From: Alphaproteobacteria bacterium
GTDB taxonomy: Bacteria > Pseudomonadota > Alphaproteobacteria > Rickettsiales > UBA1997
DNA length: 64,000 bases
Assembly (NCBI GenBank): GCA_021151765.1
Contig: JAGKWR010000007.1
Span: 1-64,000 of the forward strand
Direction of reading: 5' to 3'
Shown here: positions 51,716 to 61,209 of the stretch, in pieces
How positions within the stretch are numbered: position 1 is the stretch's first letter
Layout: each line of letters opens with the position of its first letter
Notes under the pieces: model-generated
What the model was told of the DNA's origin: nothing
The model's database searches: none
The model's input: the letters and a program-made list of their open reading frames with translations, nothing else
Made by a program: the position numbers and the translations under genes

Positions 51716-52984
51716 ATGAGAGAAGAGCAAGTTGATAAAGTTTTCTCAGCAGTCGAAAAAACTGTGGCTAACACAAGTTTTTACTGGCAATCGCTCTCTC
51801 TCATATTTTGTTTTATTGCTTCCTACGCAATTTATCGCATCACTCGCAAAATAATTTTGCCTAAATTGATCTCATTTTCGATTAAAAAGAATATTGAACT
51901 GAGCCGCCTTATAACACGCTATTTGACACCACTACTTTACCCTCTTTTTGCCATAATATTTTTATCAATTGCACTCTCCATTTACGCCCAATTTTTTCGC
52001 GATGTAACCCTGTTTACTACGACGATCAAATTGATGACGCTCTTCTTATTTCTGCGCTTCTTACGAATTTCCTCAAACAATACTTTTGTCGCTAACGCTG
52101 CCGGAATATTTTTGATGCCAGCAATGGTTTTAGATATTTTTGGCATTTTGGACAGCACCACTGCTTATCTCGATCAATATGCTTTGAAAATTGGCACCTT
52201 CCGCATCTCGGTTTATCTAGTTATAAAAGCTTTTATAGTTTTAATCTTACTGTTTTGGGTCGCTAATTTAATTTTACGCAAAAGCCATTCTTACGTTGAA
52301 AATAGCAGAAAAATTGACTCGAGCACTAAAGGAATCATCAATAAATTTGTCGATATTGTTGTTTACTCTTTTGTCTTCATCGCCGTTTTGAAAATACTCG
52401 GTGTCGATATGACAACCTTTGCCGTTTTAGGTGGTGCAATTGGTGTTGGTATTGGTTTTGGTTTGCAAAAAATTGCCTCTAATTTCATCAGCGGAATAAT
52501 TTTACTTTTTGAAAAATCAGTGGAAATCGGCGATATTGTTGAAATCGACAACGGCAATATTTACGGCACAGTAAAACATTTCGGCGGCCGATACGCTTTG
52601 GTTGAAGCGACTGACGGCAAAGAAATTATGATTCCGAACGAAGATTTTATCACAGGTAGAGTTACCAACTGGACATATTCCAACAATCGCGCACGTATCG
52701 AAATTAACGTCGGAGTTGGTTATGAATCTGATTTAGAAAAGGTTAAACAAATTATGATCGAATGCGCTTCCTCACATCCGCGCTGCTTAAATTATCCTGA
52801 AATTGAATGTTTCGTCACCAAATTTGATGAGTATGACATCAAATTCGTTTTGTATTTTTGGATTAGCGACATTGTTCAAGGCCGTGCCGGTGCAAAAAGT
52901 GATGTGATGGTAAAAATCTGGAATAGCTTCAAAGCCAACAATATCCGCATCCCAGTTCCACAACGCGAAGTAAAAAGTTTGTAA
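51716..52984 (+). CDS. Mechanosensitive ion channel, MscS family
   Basis: The 422-residue protein has about five to six transmembrane helices (residues 20-245). The pore-lining TM3 and beta domain follow: AVLGGAIGVGIGFGLQKIAS (about 238), IILLFEKSVEIGDIVEID and FGGRYALVEATDGKEIMIPN. Gly/Ala packing in the pore helix is conserved. Such channels release solutes on membrane tension. The extra N-terminal helices place it in the longer YnaI/YbdG-like group. It lies 23 bp after icd. Confidence 0.92.
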   Translation: MREEQVDKVFSAVEKTVANTSFYWQSLSLIFCFIASYAIYRITRKIILPKLISFSIKKNIELSRLITRYLTPLLYPLFAIIFLSIALSIYAQFFRDVTLFTTTIKLMTLFLFLRFLRISSNNTFVANAAGIFLMPAMVLDIFGILDSTTAYLDQYALKIGTFRISVYLVIKAFIVLILLFWVANLILRKSHSYVENSRKIDSSTKGIINKFVDIVVYSFVFIAVLKILGVDMTTFAVLGGAIGVGIGFGLQKIASNFISGIILLFEKSVEIGDIVEIDNGNIYGTVKHFGGRYALVEATDGKEIMIPNEDFITGRVTNWTYSNNRARIEINVGVGYESDLEKVKQIMIECASSHPRCLNYPEIECFVTKFDEYDIKFVLYFWISDIVQGRAGAKSDVMVKIWNSFKANNIRIPVPQREVKSL

Positions 52985-52986
52985 AT

Positions 52987-53817
52987 TTAACTTTCTTTCG
53001 ACTTCAAATATTCTTGCAAAGCACTTTGCCAATCACGGCAGAAACCTTGATTATCCATTGCAGAATATTTTGGACGCGGCGCCGGACGCGGAAATTCTTC
53101 AGTTGTAACTGGCAAAACCGAGACTCTTAAATTAGCAAATTCGAAAATTTTTTGCGCAAAATCATACCAGCTTGTAACACCAGAACCGCAGAGTTGGTAA
53201 GTTCCGAACGGATAATTTCCTGACATCAATTTCAACAAACCTTCAGCCAAATCGCAGGTCCAAGTTGGACAACCAAATTGATCATTTACCACTTTTAAAG
53301 ATGGCTGAGTTTTTGCTAAATTCAGCATCGTATCGACGAAATTTTTGCCATATTGACCATAAAGCCAACTAGTACGAACAACGTAGTGACGCGGGTTAAC
53401 AGCTTTGACATTTTCTTCGCCAGCAAGTTTTGAAGAACCATAAACAGTTTGTGGATTTACAGAATCTGTCGGCAAATAAAGTGAATTTTTGGTGCCGTCA
53501 AAAACGTAATCGGTGCTGATAAAAATTACCGGAATATTTTTTTGTGCCGCTGCCTCAGCCACATTTTTCGCACCCACTGCATTAACTGCAAAAGCTTGCT
53601 CTTGCTCTTTCTCAGCATCATCAACTTTGGTGTAAGCTGCGGAATTTACGACAAAATCAAAAACTTTATCAGAGAAAAATTTTTCAACTTGTGCAGCGTT
53701 AGTAATGTCAAAGTCAGCACGCGTCGCTTGATAAACTTCATAACCAGCGGACGAAAAAATCGATGCTGCATCTTGACCAAACATGCCGTTAGCGCCGATT
53801 AGAAGAATTTTTTTCAT
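52987..53817 (-). CDS. rfbD: dTDP-4-dehydrorhamnose reductase
   Basis: RfbD reduces dTDP-4-keto-L-rhamnose to dTDP-L-rhamnose, the last step in forming this surface sugar donor. The 276-residue SDR protein has the nucleotide motif LIGANGMFGQDAA (about 5-17), NSAAYTKVDDAE (about 58), STDYVFDG (about 101) and the catalytic Y-x-x-x-K in VYGSSKLAGEENV (about 124-136). It forms a minus-strand pair with rfbC, 10 bp upstream. rfbA and rfbB are not in the window. Confidence 0.95.
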   Translation of the reverse strand: MKKILLIGANGMFGQDAASIFSSAGYEVYQATRADFDITNAAQVEKFFSDKVFDFVVNSAAYTKVDDAEKEQEQAFAVNAVGAKNVAEAAAQKNIPVIFISTDYVFDGTKNSLYLPTDSVNPQTVYGSSKLAGEENVKAVNPRHYVVRTSWLYGQYGKNFVDTMLNLAKTQPSLKVVNDQFGCPTWTCDLAEGLLKLMSGNYPFGTYQLCGSGVTSWYDFAQKIFEFANLRVSVLPVTTEEFPRPAPRPKYSAMDNQGFCRDWQSALQEYLKSKES

Positions 53818-53827
53818 TTTAGATAAA

Positions 53828-54376
53828 TTAGAAAAAGTGTTTAAAATCTTTCCAAAATGGATGAACCAAATCTTTTGGGGAAATGATTGGATTTTCTACC
53901 TGCCAATCAATTGCGATTTCTGGATCATCAAAACGCAAACCAAATTCACATTTCGGATCATATTCATCAGAAACTTTGTAACAAACTTCTGCAGTGTCAG
54001 AAAGCGTCGAGAAACCATGCGCAAAGCCAGCTGGCACGTATAACATTAATTTATTTTCCGCAGATAATTTTACTGACAAATATTTACCAAAAGTCGGCGA
54101 AGATTTACGCAAATCGACAATGCAATCCAAAATTTCACCTTGAATACAACGAACCAACTTAGCTTGTGGCTTTGGAGCAATTTGGAAATGCAATCCACGA
54201 ATCACACCTTTGGTCGAAAAAGAGTGATTATCTTGCACAAAATTATCCGAAATTCCACCCTCTTTAAAAGAAGAATATTTATAAGTTTCGCAAAAAAATC
54301 CGCGCTCATCACGAAAAAGACGCGGCTCAACAATTACCACATTAGGGAATTGATTGGTTGTGAATTTAAAGTTCAT
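53828..54376 (-). CDS. rfbC: dTDP-4-dehydrorhamnose 3,5-epimerase
   Basis: RfbC epimerises dTDP-4-keto-6-deoxyglucose at C3 and C5, the step before RfbD. The 182-residue cupin has FRDERGFFCETYK (about 20), the catalytic-site GVIRGLHFQ with His at about 60, and PAGFAHGFSTLSD (about 116-128). Length is standard. Paired with rfbD and facing two glycosyltransferases, it suggests a rhamnose-containing surface glycan. Confidence 0.96.
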   Translation of the reverse strand: MNFKFTTNQFPNVVIVEPRLFRDERGFFCETYKYSSFKEGGISDNFVQDNHSFSTKGVIRGLHFQIAPKPQAKLVRCIQGEILDCIVDLRKSSPTFGKYLSVKLSAENKLMLYVPAGFAHGFSTLSDTAEVCYKVSDEYDPKCEFGLRFDDPEIAIDWQVENPIISPKDLVHPFWKDFKHFF

Positions 54377-54434
54377 TTTTACAAATTAATCATTACTTAG
54401 TTCGATAAATTTCAACAATTTTAGTCCAAATCTA

Positions 54435-55532
54435 ATGAAAGTATTATTCGATCATCAAATTTTTCTGGCACAAAGCCATGGCGGTATTTCCCGATATTTT
54501 TGTAACTTGATCAGAAGCCTTAAAAAAATTGAAAATGTTGAAACCGTTTTACCGATACAAAATCACAAAAACGAATATTTAAAGCAAGCACCCGAAGTTT
54601 TTAATAATACTATTTCGAAACAATCTCTGCGTAATTTTTTCGATAAATCTTACGATCCTAACTTGGAATGCACTTTAAAAACTATAAGATCTGGTCAGTT
54701 TGATATTTTTCATGCCACTTACTATAGCGACTACTACTTGCATGATCTAAAAAATAAACCTTTAGTCATCACAGTTCATGATATGATTTACGAATTATTT
54801 CCTGAACTGTTCTCACTTAAAGATAAAGTAGCTTTTTTTAAAAAAGATTTATGTTTGAAAGCAGACAGAATAATTGCTGTTTCAGAACAAACTAAAACGG
54901 ATTTATTGAAATTCGTTGATGTAGATCCAGATAAAATATCTGTTATCTATCAAGCTTGCTCGCTTCAAAAAGAACAGATTGAAAAAGTAGCAATAAGACA
55001 AGATTTGCCAAAAAATTATCTACTTTTTGTTGGAACTAGAGTAGGATACAAAAACTTCTATTTTATGGTTCTAGCTTTGGCCGATTTTGTAAAAAAAAAT
55101 AATCTCAAAATCGTGTGTTTCGGATCTCCATTTGACAAAAAAGAAATCTCATTCTTGTCAAATCTTGGTCTAGAAAATTTTGTTAGCTCAACGAACGGAA
55201 CAGATGAAGATCTGATAAACTTATATAAAAACGCTGTTGCTTTCATTAGCCCCTCTTATTACGAAGGATTTGGTGTTACTATTTTAGAAGCCATGGCTTG
55301 TGGATGTCCGGTTCTTGCTGCACATGCTTCCGCAACTCCTGAAGCTGCTGGCAATGCTGCAATTTACTTTAATCCAAAAGAACCTTACTCATTAACAAAA
55401 GCTGTTGAATCCATTATTTCTGATCAATCCTTAAGAGAGTCGCTAATTAAAGCTGGATATAAACAAAATGAAAAATTTAGTTGGGAAAAAACTGCTCAAC
55501 AAATCACACAAACTTATAAGGAATTATTATAA
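54435..55532 (+). CDS. Glycosyltransferase family 4
   Basis: The 365-residue GT-B protein has the N-terminal acceptor domain with HGGISRYFCNLIRSL (about 16) and VITVHDMIYELFPEL (about 113). The C-terminal donor domain has FVGTRVGYKNF (about 200) and the E-x7-E motif in SPSYYEGFGVTILEAMACGCPVL (about 273). Such enzymes add sugars to lipopolysaccharide or capsule. Acceptor and donor are unknown; rhamnose or mannose would fit the neighbours. Its stop overlaps the start of the next glycosyltransferase by one base. Confidence 0.92.
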   Translation: MKVLFDHQIFLAQSHGGISRYFCNLIRSLKKIENVETVLPIQNHKNEYLKQAPEVFNNTISKQSLRNFFDKSYDPNLECTLKTIRSGQFDIFHATYYSDYYLHDLKNKPLVITVHDMIYELFPELFSLKDKVAFFKKDLCLKADRIIAVSEQTKTDLLKFVDVDPDKISVIYQACSLQKEQIEKVAIRQDLPKNYLLFVGTRVGYKNFYFMVLALADFVKKNNLKIVCFGSPFDKKEISFLSNLGLENFVSSTNGTDEDLINLYKNAVAFISPSYYEGFGVTILEAMACGCPVLAAHASATPEAAGNAAIYFNPKEPYSLTKAVESIISDQSLRESLIKAGYKQNEKFSWEKTAQQITQTYKELL

Positions 55533-56515
55533 TGAAAATTGCTCCAATCGCCTTTTTTTGCTTTAACCGCGCTGACAAAACGCGAGAAGTTTTACAAGCT
55601 TTAGCACTTAATAATCTAGCTACAGAATCTGAACTTTTTATTTTCTGTGACGGTCCAAGAAATATTCGTGATTTAGCGGCATTACAAGAAGTTTACAAAG
55701 TTATAGATAATATTCGTGGTTTTAAAAATATTCATATCGTCAAGAGGCAAATTAATCATGGATCTCAATTCTCAATAATTTACGGAATTAATTCTATTTT
55801 AGAAAATCATGACTCGGTAATAGTTGTTGAAGACGATATTATAACTTCTAAGGACTTTTTAAAATTCAGTAACCAAGCATTAGAATTTTATAAAGAAGAA
55901 AAAAATGTATGGTGTATAAGTGGTTTTAATTATCCAAAACACTTAATATCTTATCCGAATTCTTACAAAGAAGACGTATTCTTTGTTTTAGGGAAAAACT
56001 CATCTTGGGGTTGGTGTACTTGGAAAGATCGCTGGCAAAACATTGATTTCGAGGTAAAAGATTATGCTGAATTTATCAAAAATAAAAAGCAGATAAAATC
56101 ATTTAATCGTGCCGGTAGCAACATGGCAGACATGTTACGCATGCAAAAACAAGGTCGTATCAATGCTTGGGACATTCAAATGTCTTATACTATGTTCAAA
56201 AACAATGGCTACACAGTTCACACAATCAAACCAATTACAAAAAATATTGGCTTTGATGCTAGTGGAACGCACACAAACGACGAATCTGACATTGCTAATT
56301 TTGAATTCGAAGATTTTTCGAATTTTAAACTAAAAAAACTCAGCGAAATTGAAAATAATAATATTGCTGAAGAAGCTTATCTGAAGTATCATCGAGACCC
56401 TTTTTTCTTAATCAAATGGGCTAAATCAAAAAAGAAACGTAAAAATTTTAAATGGTTAGCTCTAGGTTTTATTATCGCTGAAGCTTTGAACCTTTCTGTT
56501 AGATTTTTATCGTAA
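55532..56515 (+). CDS. GT-A glycosyltransferase (family 2 / GNT-I-like)
   Basis: The 327-residue protein starts IAPIAFFCFNRADKTREVLQ, has IFCDGPRN near 35, and an acidic metal-binding motif VIVVEDDIITSKDFL (about 97-111) in place of DxD. A WGWCTWKDRW block (about 155) is shared by bacterial sugar transferases of this type. The C-terminus is basic, with a hydrophobic end that may touch the membrane. It is coupled to the GT4 gene upstream and ends at a hairpin. Confidence 0.82.
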   Translation: MKIAPIAFFCFNRADKTREVLQALALNNLATESELFIFCDGPRNIRDLAALQEVYKVIDNIRGFKNIHIVKRQINHGSQFSIIYGINSILENHDSVIVVEDDIITSKDFLKFSNQALEFYKEEKNVWCISGFNYPKHLISYPNSYKEDVFFVLGKNSSWGWCTWKDRWQNIDFEVKDYAEFIKNKKQIKSFNRAGSNMADMLRMQKQGRINAWDIQMSYTMFKNNGYTVHTIKPITKNIGFDASGTHTNDESDIANFEFEDFSNFKLKKLSEIENNNIAEEAYLKYHRDPFFLIKWAKSKKKRKNFKWLALGFIIAEALNLSVRFLS

Positions 56516-56527
56516 AGAGTAAAAAAA

Positions 56528-56565
56528 ACGTTAAAAATTTGGGATAAATTCCAAATTTTTAACGT
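56528..56565. terminator. Terminator between glycosyltransferase and argB
   Basis: Perfect 15-bp arms 56528-56542 (ACGTTAAAAATTTGG) and 56551-56565 enclose an 8-bp loop between convergent genes. A-rich sequence precedes it and T/A-rich sequence follows, so it could work in both directions. It lies 13 bp after the glycosyltransferase stop. Confidence 0.75.
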
Positions 56566-56593
56566 AATTCAAAATTAAAAATGATGTAATTTT

Positions 56594-57559
56594 TTACAAA
56601 ATCATAGTTCCCGCACCGCTCTCGGTGAAGATTTCCATCAATAAAATGTTATCAACTGCACCATTTAAGATGTGAGCGAATTCCACTCCTGATTCAACTG
56701 CAGCCATGCAAGTTTCGATTTTTGGAATCATGCCGCCAGTAATAATACCATCATTAATCATTTGACGTGCGGTTGCAGTGTTTAAATGGCTGACTAATTC
56801 GCCATTTGGCAACATAACGCCATCAACGTCTGATAAAATAACCAGTTTGGCTGCTTGAACTGCAACAGCAATAGCACCAGCAGCAGTGTCAGCATTGATG
56901 TTGAAAGTTTCACCATTGTCACCAACACCAATTGGTGCAATTACTGGAATGATGTCAGAATCTTCAAACAAGGCCAAAACTTCTGGATCAACTTTGTATG
57001 GCTCGCCAACGAAACCAAGATTGAGGATTTTTTCGATGTTGGAATCTGGGTCTTTTTTGGTTCTGGTTAATCTTTTAGCGCGAATCAAATTGGCATCTTT
57101 ACCGCACAAACCAATGGCTTTACCACCAGCAAGGTTGATTTCTTTAACGATCATTTTGTTGATTGAACCGGCCAAAACCATTTCTACAACATCAACAGTA
57201 TCAGAATCAGTAATACGCAAACCATCAACGAAAGATGATTTGATATTAAGTTTATTCAACATTTGACCGATTTGCGGACCACCGCCGTGAACCACGATTG
57301 GATTGATTCCGATCTGTTTCAACAACACGATATTTTTAGCGAAATTTTTTAAATTGTCGTCTGCACCCATTGCTGAACCACCGAACTTAATCACCAGAGT
57401 TTCGCCTGCAAATTTGGTCATATATGGCAAAGCTTCGCACAAAACTTCAGCTTTTTTTGCCCATTCTTGGCGATTTTTTTCTTTTTGCAGAGAAAGTTTT
57501 TCTACTGGAGTGACGTTAGAATCTTTATGAGGATCGTTGAAATTAATGATGTTAGACAT
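56594..57559 (-). CDS. argB: Acetylglutamate kinase
   Basis: ArgB phosphorylates N-acetylglutamate in arginine synthesis. The 321-residue product has a ~45-residue N-terminal extension before the kinase core. LVIKFGGSAMG (about 57) and VHGGGPQIGQML (about 90) bind ATP and substrate, and INADTAAGAIAVA (about 223) and VILSDVDGVM (about 242) complete the amino-acid kinase fold. An N-terminal extension is seen in arginine-sensitive ArgB enzymes. argG is also in the window. Confidence 0.95.
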   Translation of the reverse strand: MSNIINFNDPHKDSNVTPVEKLSLQKEKNRQEWAKKAEVLCEALPYMTKFAGETLVIKFGGSAMGADDNLKNFAKNIVLLKQIGINPIVVHGGGPQIGQMLNKLNIKSSFVDGLRITDSDTVDVVEMVLAGSINKMIVKEINLAGGKAIGLCGKDANLIRAKRLTRTKKDPDSNIEKILNLGFVGEPYKVDPEVLALFEDSDIIPVIAPIGVGDNGETFNINADTAAGAIAVAVQAAKLVILSDVDGVMLPNGELVSHLNTATARQMINDGIITGGMIPKIETCMAAVESGVEFAHILNGAVDNILLMEIFTESGAGTMIL

Positions 57560-57626
57560 GTGTGTTTAAATTAATTTAACAGCGGTTTTAAAGGGGGCGC
57601 AATATGCAACAGAAAAACTCTTTTAA

Positions 57627-58274
57627 TCAAGCAAGTTTTTCAAAAAATTTTGCCAAAGAAATTGTCGGAATTTTACTCAAATTTTCCACAGTTTCGGAAA
57701 TGTCTTGCGACCATAAATTTGCTGAACTTGGAGCATCTTGATTAACAATAATTTTTTCAATTACCACACCGCTGCTTTGCAATGCTTTAACCGCCGTCAA
57801 AGTGTGGCTAATTGCACCCAAATAATTTGCGGTAACCAATAAAACTGGAATTTGTAATTCTGCGGCTAAATCAAGAAAAGTTTTGTCATAATTTATCGGC
57901 GTCATAATGCCGCCTGCCGCTTCAATGAAGAGATATTTTTGCTGTTGTTGCGCTTGCAAAATCGCTTCTTGGCAGAACTTTTTTACTTCTAAAAAATTAA
58001 TTTCTGCTTTGCAATTTTGAGCAGCAAAATGTGGAGAAGCAGCTTCTTCAAAGCGCCATGGTGAAATTTTAGCGATATTTTTCGCATTATTTTGCAAACC
58101 CAAAGACGACAAAATCTTTACTGTATCACTATTTCGATCACCATCCACAAAACCACTGGCAATTGGTTTGATCGCCGTCACTTCTTGTAGGTTTCTACAC
58201 AAATTCTCAACAAAGAATGTTTTTCCGATATCAGTTCCAACGGCAGCAATAAAATAAATCTTTTCGCGAAGCAT
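57627..58274 (-). CDS. bioD: Dethiobiotin synthetase
   Basis: BioD closes the ureido ring of dethiobiotin using CO2 and ATP. The 215-residue product has the P-loop AAVGTDIGKTFFVENL (about 10-25), the catalytic KPIASGF segment (about 36), SPHFAAQ (about 76) and the EAAGGIMTP loop (about 113). It is slightly short but complete. It follows gspF by 13 bp on the minus strand. bioC lies 32 kb away in the same window, supporting a functional biotin pathway. Confidence 0.93.
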   Translation of the reverse strand: MLREKIYFIAAVGTDIGKTFFVENLCRNLQEVTAIKPIASGFVDGDRNSDTVKILSSLGLQNNAKNIAKISPWRFEEAASPHFAAQNCKAEINFLEVKKFCQEAILQAQQQQKYLFIEAAGGIMTPINYDKTFLDLAAELQIPVLLVTANYLGAISHTLTAVKALQSSGVVIEKIIVNQDAPSSANLWSQDISETVENLSKIPTISLAKFFEKLA

Positions 58275-58287
58275 GAGATAAAGAGAT

Positions 58288-59490
58288 TTACTGAATTTTC
58301 GAGAAAGTAGCGTAAATTGGACCGAAAACGGCGATGGTAATCCAGGCGATCATGCCACCCATAGTGATTGTCAATGCTGGTTGAATCATGCCGACCAATT
58401 TATCAATCGAGTCATTAATTTCACGATCGTAGAAGAATTTAATGTTTAGCAAAGCATTCTCCATATTACCACTTTCCTCACCAATTTTTAACATTCTAAC
58501 TACCAAATTAGGAAAATATTGTACTGAAGCCATAGCTCTGGCAAGTGATTGACCATCAGAAACCTGTTTCTTTACATTTATGATGGAGTCTTTCATAGCT
58601 TTATTTTTGACCACCGCACTAGCAGCATCTAAACATTCTAAAACACCCATACCACTTCTGAAAGTCATAGAGAAAAATTGACAAAATTTGGCAGAATCAA
58701 TTTTGCACATAATAGGACCAAATACCGGTACTTTCAGCTTTATATGATCAATCTTAATGGCCATTTCCGGAGAACGTGACAACAGCTTAGTTGTTAGCCA
58801 TAAAATTGGCCAAGTAAATACCAGAAGATACCAATAATTTTTGAAAAAATTCGAAAATGCGATCAAAGACGTCGTGATAAGAGGCAAAGTAATATTTTGT
58901 GCTAAAAGGAAAGTCGTCACTTTCGGAATAACTATTGAAGTCATAACTCCGAGTACCGAAAACATAACCAAAATACCAAAAAGTGGGCCACGAGTTGCTT
59001 TGGCAGTTTTTCGTTTAATTTCCATATTCCACTTCATGTCATCGACAATACTGGAAAAGGCATCAGACAAATTACCGGTTTTCTCACCGGCAGAAATCAA
59101 ACCAATATAAACCGGACTGAAAACTTCTGGATGTTTGGCCAGACTCTCAGAAAACAAACTACCGTTTTTGATCGAGTCATAAACGCTAGCCATCAAATTC
59201 TTAATCTTTGGAGAATCCGATGTTTCTTTCAAATCTTGAATCGAATCAATAATAGAAACGCCAGCTCGATCTAACTGTTCTAGTTGAACGAAAGCCACGA
59301 TTAAATCACGTGGCTTTATTCTATCTAAAAAACTCAGACCAATTTTTTTATCTTTTTCTAGTTTAAATGAGATTAAGTCTTGTCCTGAAGATTTTAAAAT
59401 GTTCGCTAAATCGTACTGATTATCAGCTGACATCCTGCCATTAACGTAACGTCCCATGACGTCTATGGCTTTGAAGCGATATTGCGGCAT
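58288..59490 (-). CDS. Type II secretion / type IV pilus platform protein GspF-like
   Basis: The 400-residue protein has the N-terminal MPQYRFKAIDVMGRYVNG and two T2SSF domains (about 65-190 and 270-390), each containing the family GE(K/E)(T/S)GN motif (ISAGEKTGNLSDAF and IGEESGNMENALL). Three transmembrane helices are spread as usual. It would be the inner-membrane platform of a pilus or secretion machine. It is orphaned here: no ATPase, pilin or secretin gene is in the window. It lies 2 bp downstream of def on the minus strand. Confidence 0.9.
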   Translation of the reverse strand: MPQYRFKAIDVMGRYVNGRMSADNQYDLANILKSSGQDLISFKLEKDKKIGLSFLDRIKPRDLIVAFVQLEQLDRAGVSIIDSIQDLKETSDSPKIKNLMASVYDSIKNGSLFSESLAKHPEVFSPVYIGLISAGEKTGNLSDAFSSIVDDMKWNMEIKRKTAKATRGPLFGILVMFSVLGVMTSIVIPKVTTFLLAQNITLPLITTSLIAFSNFFKNYWYLLVFTWPILWLTTKLLSRSPEMAIKIDHIKLKVPVFGPIMCKIDSAKFCQFFSMTFRSGMGVLECLDAASAVVKNKAMKDSIINVKKQVSDGQSLARAMASVQYFPNLVVRMLKIGEESGNMENALLNIKFFYDREINDSIDKLVGMIQPALTITMGGMIAWITIAVFGPIYATFSKIQ

Positions 59491-59492
59491 TA

Positions 59493-60041
59493 TTATTTAT
59501 ATTTTTGGATTTTTTTCAAAATCATATCGCGCTTCAACTTCGAAATATGATCGACGAAAGTGATGCCATTTAAGTGATCAATTTCGTGCTGAATGCAAGT
59601 TGCCATGATACCATCCATTTCTTCAATATGTTCCTGACCTTTTTCGTCTAAATATTTTACTTTGACGATTTTTGGACGAACCACTTCTGAACGCGCAGTC
59701 GGAAAAGACAAACAACCTTCGTTGAAAGATGACGATTCTTTCGAAGATTCTAAGATTTCAGGATTAACAAAAAAACGTGGATTAGTATTTTTGACGTGAA
59801 CTCCGCCACAACTGCCGTGATCGTGATGATGGTGATCGTCCGCTTCGTAATCAATATCCATCACTAAAACTCGCTTCAAAACACCAACTTGCACTGCCGC
59901 CAGCCCTATTCCACCTTCGGCGTACATTGTGTTAACCATATCATTCATAAAAGCTCGCAAAGCATCATCCACTTTTTCAACAGGCTTAGAAATTTGCTTA
60001 AGCAATGGGTTCGGAGCTAACACTAAAGGTAGTATTTTCAT
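59493..60041 (-). CDS. def: Peptide deformylase with His-rich insert
   Basis: Def removes the N-formyl group from new proteins. The 182-residue product has all three metal-site motifs: GGIGLAAVQVG (about 44-54), EGCLSFP (about 107-113) and the HExxH QHEIDHLNG (about 150-158). Between the second and third strands, where the family usually has a short loop, there is a His/Asp/Cys-rich stretch (DDHHHHDHGSCGGVHV, about 70-85). The start codon of def overlaps the purN stop, coupling two formyl-related genes. Confidence 0.94.
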   Translation of the reverse strand: MKILPLVLAPNPLLKQISKPVEKVDDALRAFMNDMVNTMYAEGGIGLAAVQVGVLKRVLVMDIDYEADDHHHHDHGSCGGVHVKNTNPRFFVNPEILESSKESSSFNEGCLSFPTARSEVVRPKIVKVKYLDEKGQEHIEEMDGIMATCIQHEIDHLNGITFVDHISKLKRDMILKKIQKYK

Positions 60042-60613
60042 TATTTTGATAGAATTTTTTTAAGAGATTCAGGATAAATACGATGCTCTTCTTTTAGAAT
60101 TTTTGCTGCAAGAGTTTCTTTGTTATCGTTTGGAGTAACTTCAACTGCAGCTTGCATGATGATTGGTCCAGAATCCATTTCCTCACGAACAAAATGGACA
60201 GTACAACCAGAGATTTTTGCGCCAGCTTTAATGGCATCGCCAACTGCGTCAGCACCTTTGAATTCCGGTAAAAGTGATGGATGAATATTGATTAATTTAT
60301 CAAACCAACGTTGTACAAACCACGGCGATAAAAGACGCATAAAACCAGCTAAACAAACAAATTCCGCACCAGAATTAGCAATTTCTTCGCTTACTTTCTT
60401 GTCAAAATCTTCCCGCGAAGAAAAATCACGATGATTAACAAATGCCGTTTTAATTCCATTTTGCGCTGCAAATTTTAGTCCTTCAGCTTCAGATTTATTT
60501 GACAAAACCAACACAACTTCAGCAGGAAAATTTTTATCAGCACAAGCTTTCACAAGCGCTTGCATGTTCGATCCGCGACCTGAAATCAAAATCGCGATTT
60601 TAGTTTTTAACAT
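60041..60613 (-). CDS. purN: Phosphoribosylglycinamide formyltransferase
   Basis: PurN transfers a formyl group from 10-formyl-THF to GAR in purine synthesis. The 190-residue product has SGRGSNMQALVKAC (about 10-23), the catalytic N-I-H-P in INIHPSLLPEFKG (about 103-115) and the CTVHFVREEMDSGPIIMQ block with catalytic Asp (about 130-147). It is complete and first in a minus-strand run purN-def-gspF-bioD. Confidence 0.96.
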   Translation of the reverse strand: MLKTKIAILISGRGSNMQALVKACADKNFPAEVVLVLSNKSEAEGLKFAAQNGIKTAFVNHRDFSSREDFDKKVSEEIANSGAEFVCLAGFMRLLSPWFVQRWFDKLINIHPSLLPEFKGADAVGDAIKAGAKISGCTVHFVREEMDSGPIIMQAAVEVTPNDNKETLAAKILKEEHRIYPESLKKILSK

Positions 60614-60711
60614 TTTCTAAATTGGAAAAAAATTATCGTATTAACAATCCAATCAATTGTTGTTTGCCGATCAACTTATCACAAGATTTTTTTAACTTGT
60701 GGCAACTAATA

Positions 60712-61209
60712 CTATCGATTAACTACCAAATTTCGCGCTGTTTGATGAAGAGAAGTCAGTTGCGCCCCAGTAACTTGATTTGGATTAGGAATATCTGTTT
60801 GAATTTGAACAAATTCTTGCTCTGTATAATAATCTCCTAAGTCAATATTTTTGACTTCTTCAATATTATGCCCCTGAAGCTGTTGTTGATTTCCCAAACC
60901 AATTTCAGTTCCGTGGTTATATTCACCAGCAATTATCATATTTCGCTCTTGGAAATTTCGCATCATATATGAAAAACCAAAAACAGCACCCATATCTGTT
61001 ACAATCCCGGATAAAAATATCAAACTTCTGACTGATGATGGCAAATCCGCTACAATTCCAAAGAAAGTAAGGGTAATACCAGCAGCTGCAGTAGAAACTA
61101 AAGCTATAATCTCTTTTTTATTAAATGCTGCGTTATTATCTCGGTTAACTTCTGCCAAATTAACCAGGTTATCTAAACCCTCACCATTTTGATTTTGCGG
61201 CTGATACAT
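60712..61209 (-). CDS. Small membrane protein of unknown function
   Basis: This 165-residue protein has an Asn/Gln-rich N-terminus (about 1-30), two transmembrane helices (about 36-57 and 63-84, ALVSTAAAGITLTFFG and LIFLSGIVTDMGAVFGFSY) and a soluble Gln/Asn-rich tail of about 75 residues. I do not recognise a family. The composition is unlike its housekeeping neighbours, which may indicate a lineage-specific gene. It stands alone between purN and a 181-bp gap before gpx. Confidence 0.65.
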   Translation of the reverse strand: MYQPQNQNGEGLDNLVNLAEVNRDNNAAFNKKEIIALVSTAAAGITLTFFGIVADLPSSVRSLIFLSGIVTDMGAVFGFSYMMRNFQERNMIIAGEYNHGTEIGLGNQQQLQGHNIEEVKNIDLGDYYTEQEFVQIQTDIPNPNQVTGAQLTSLHQTARNLVVNR

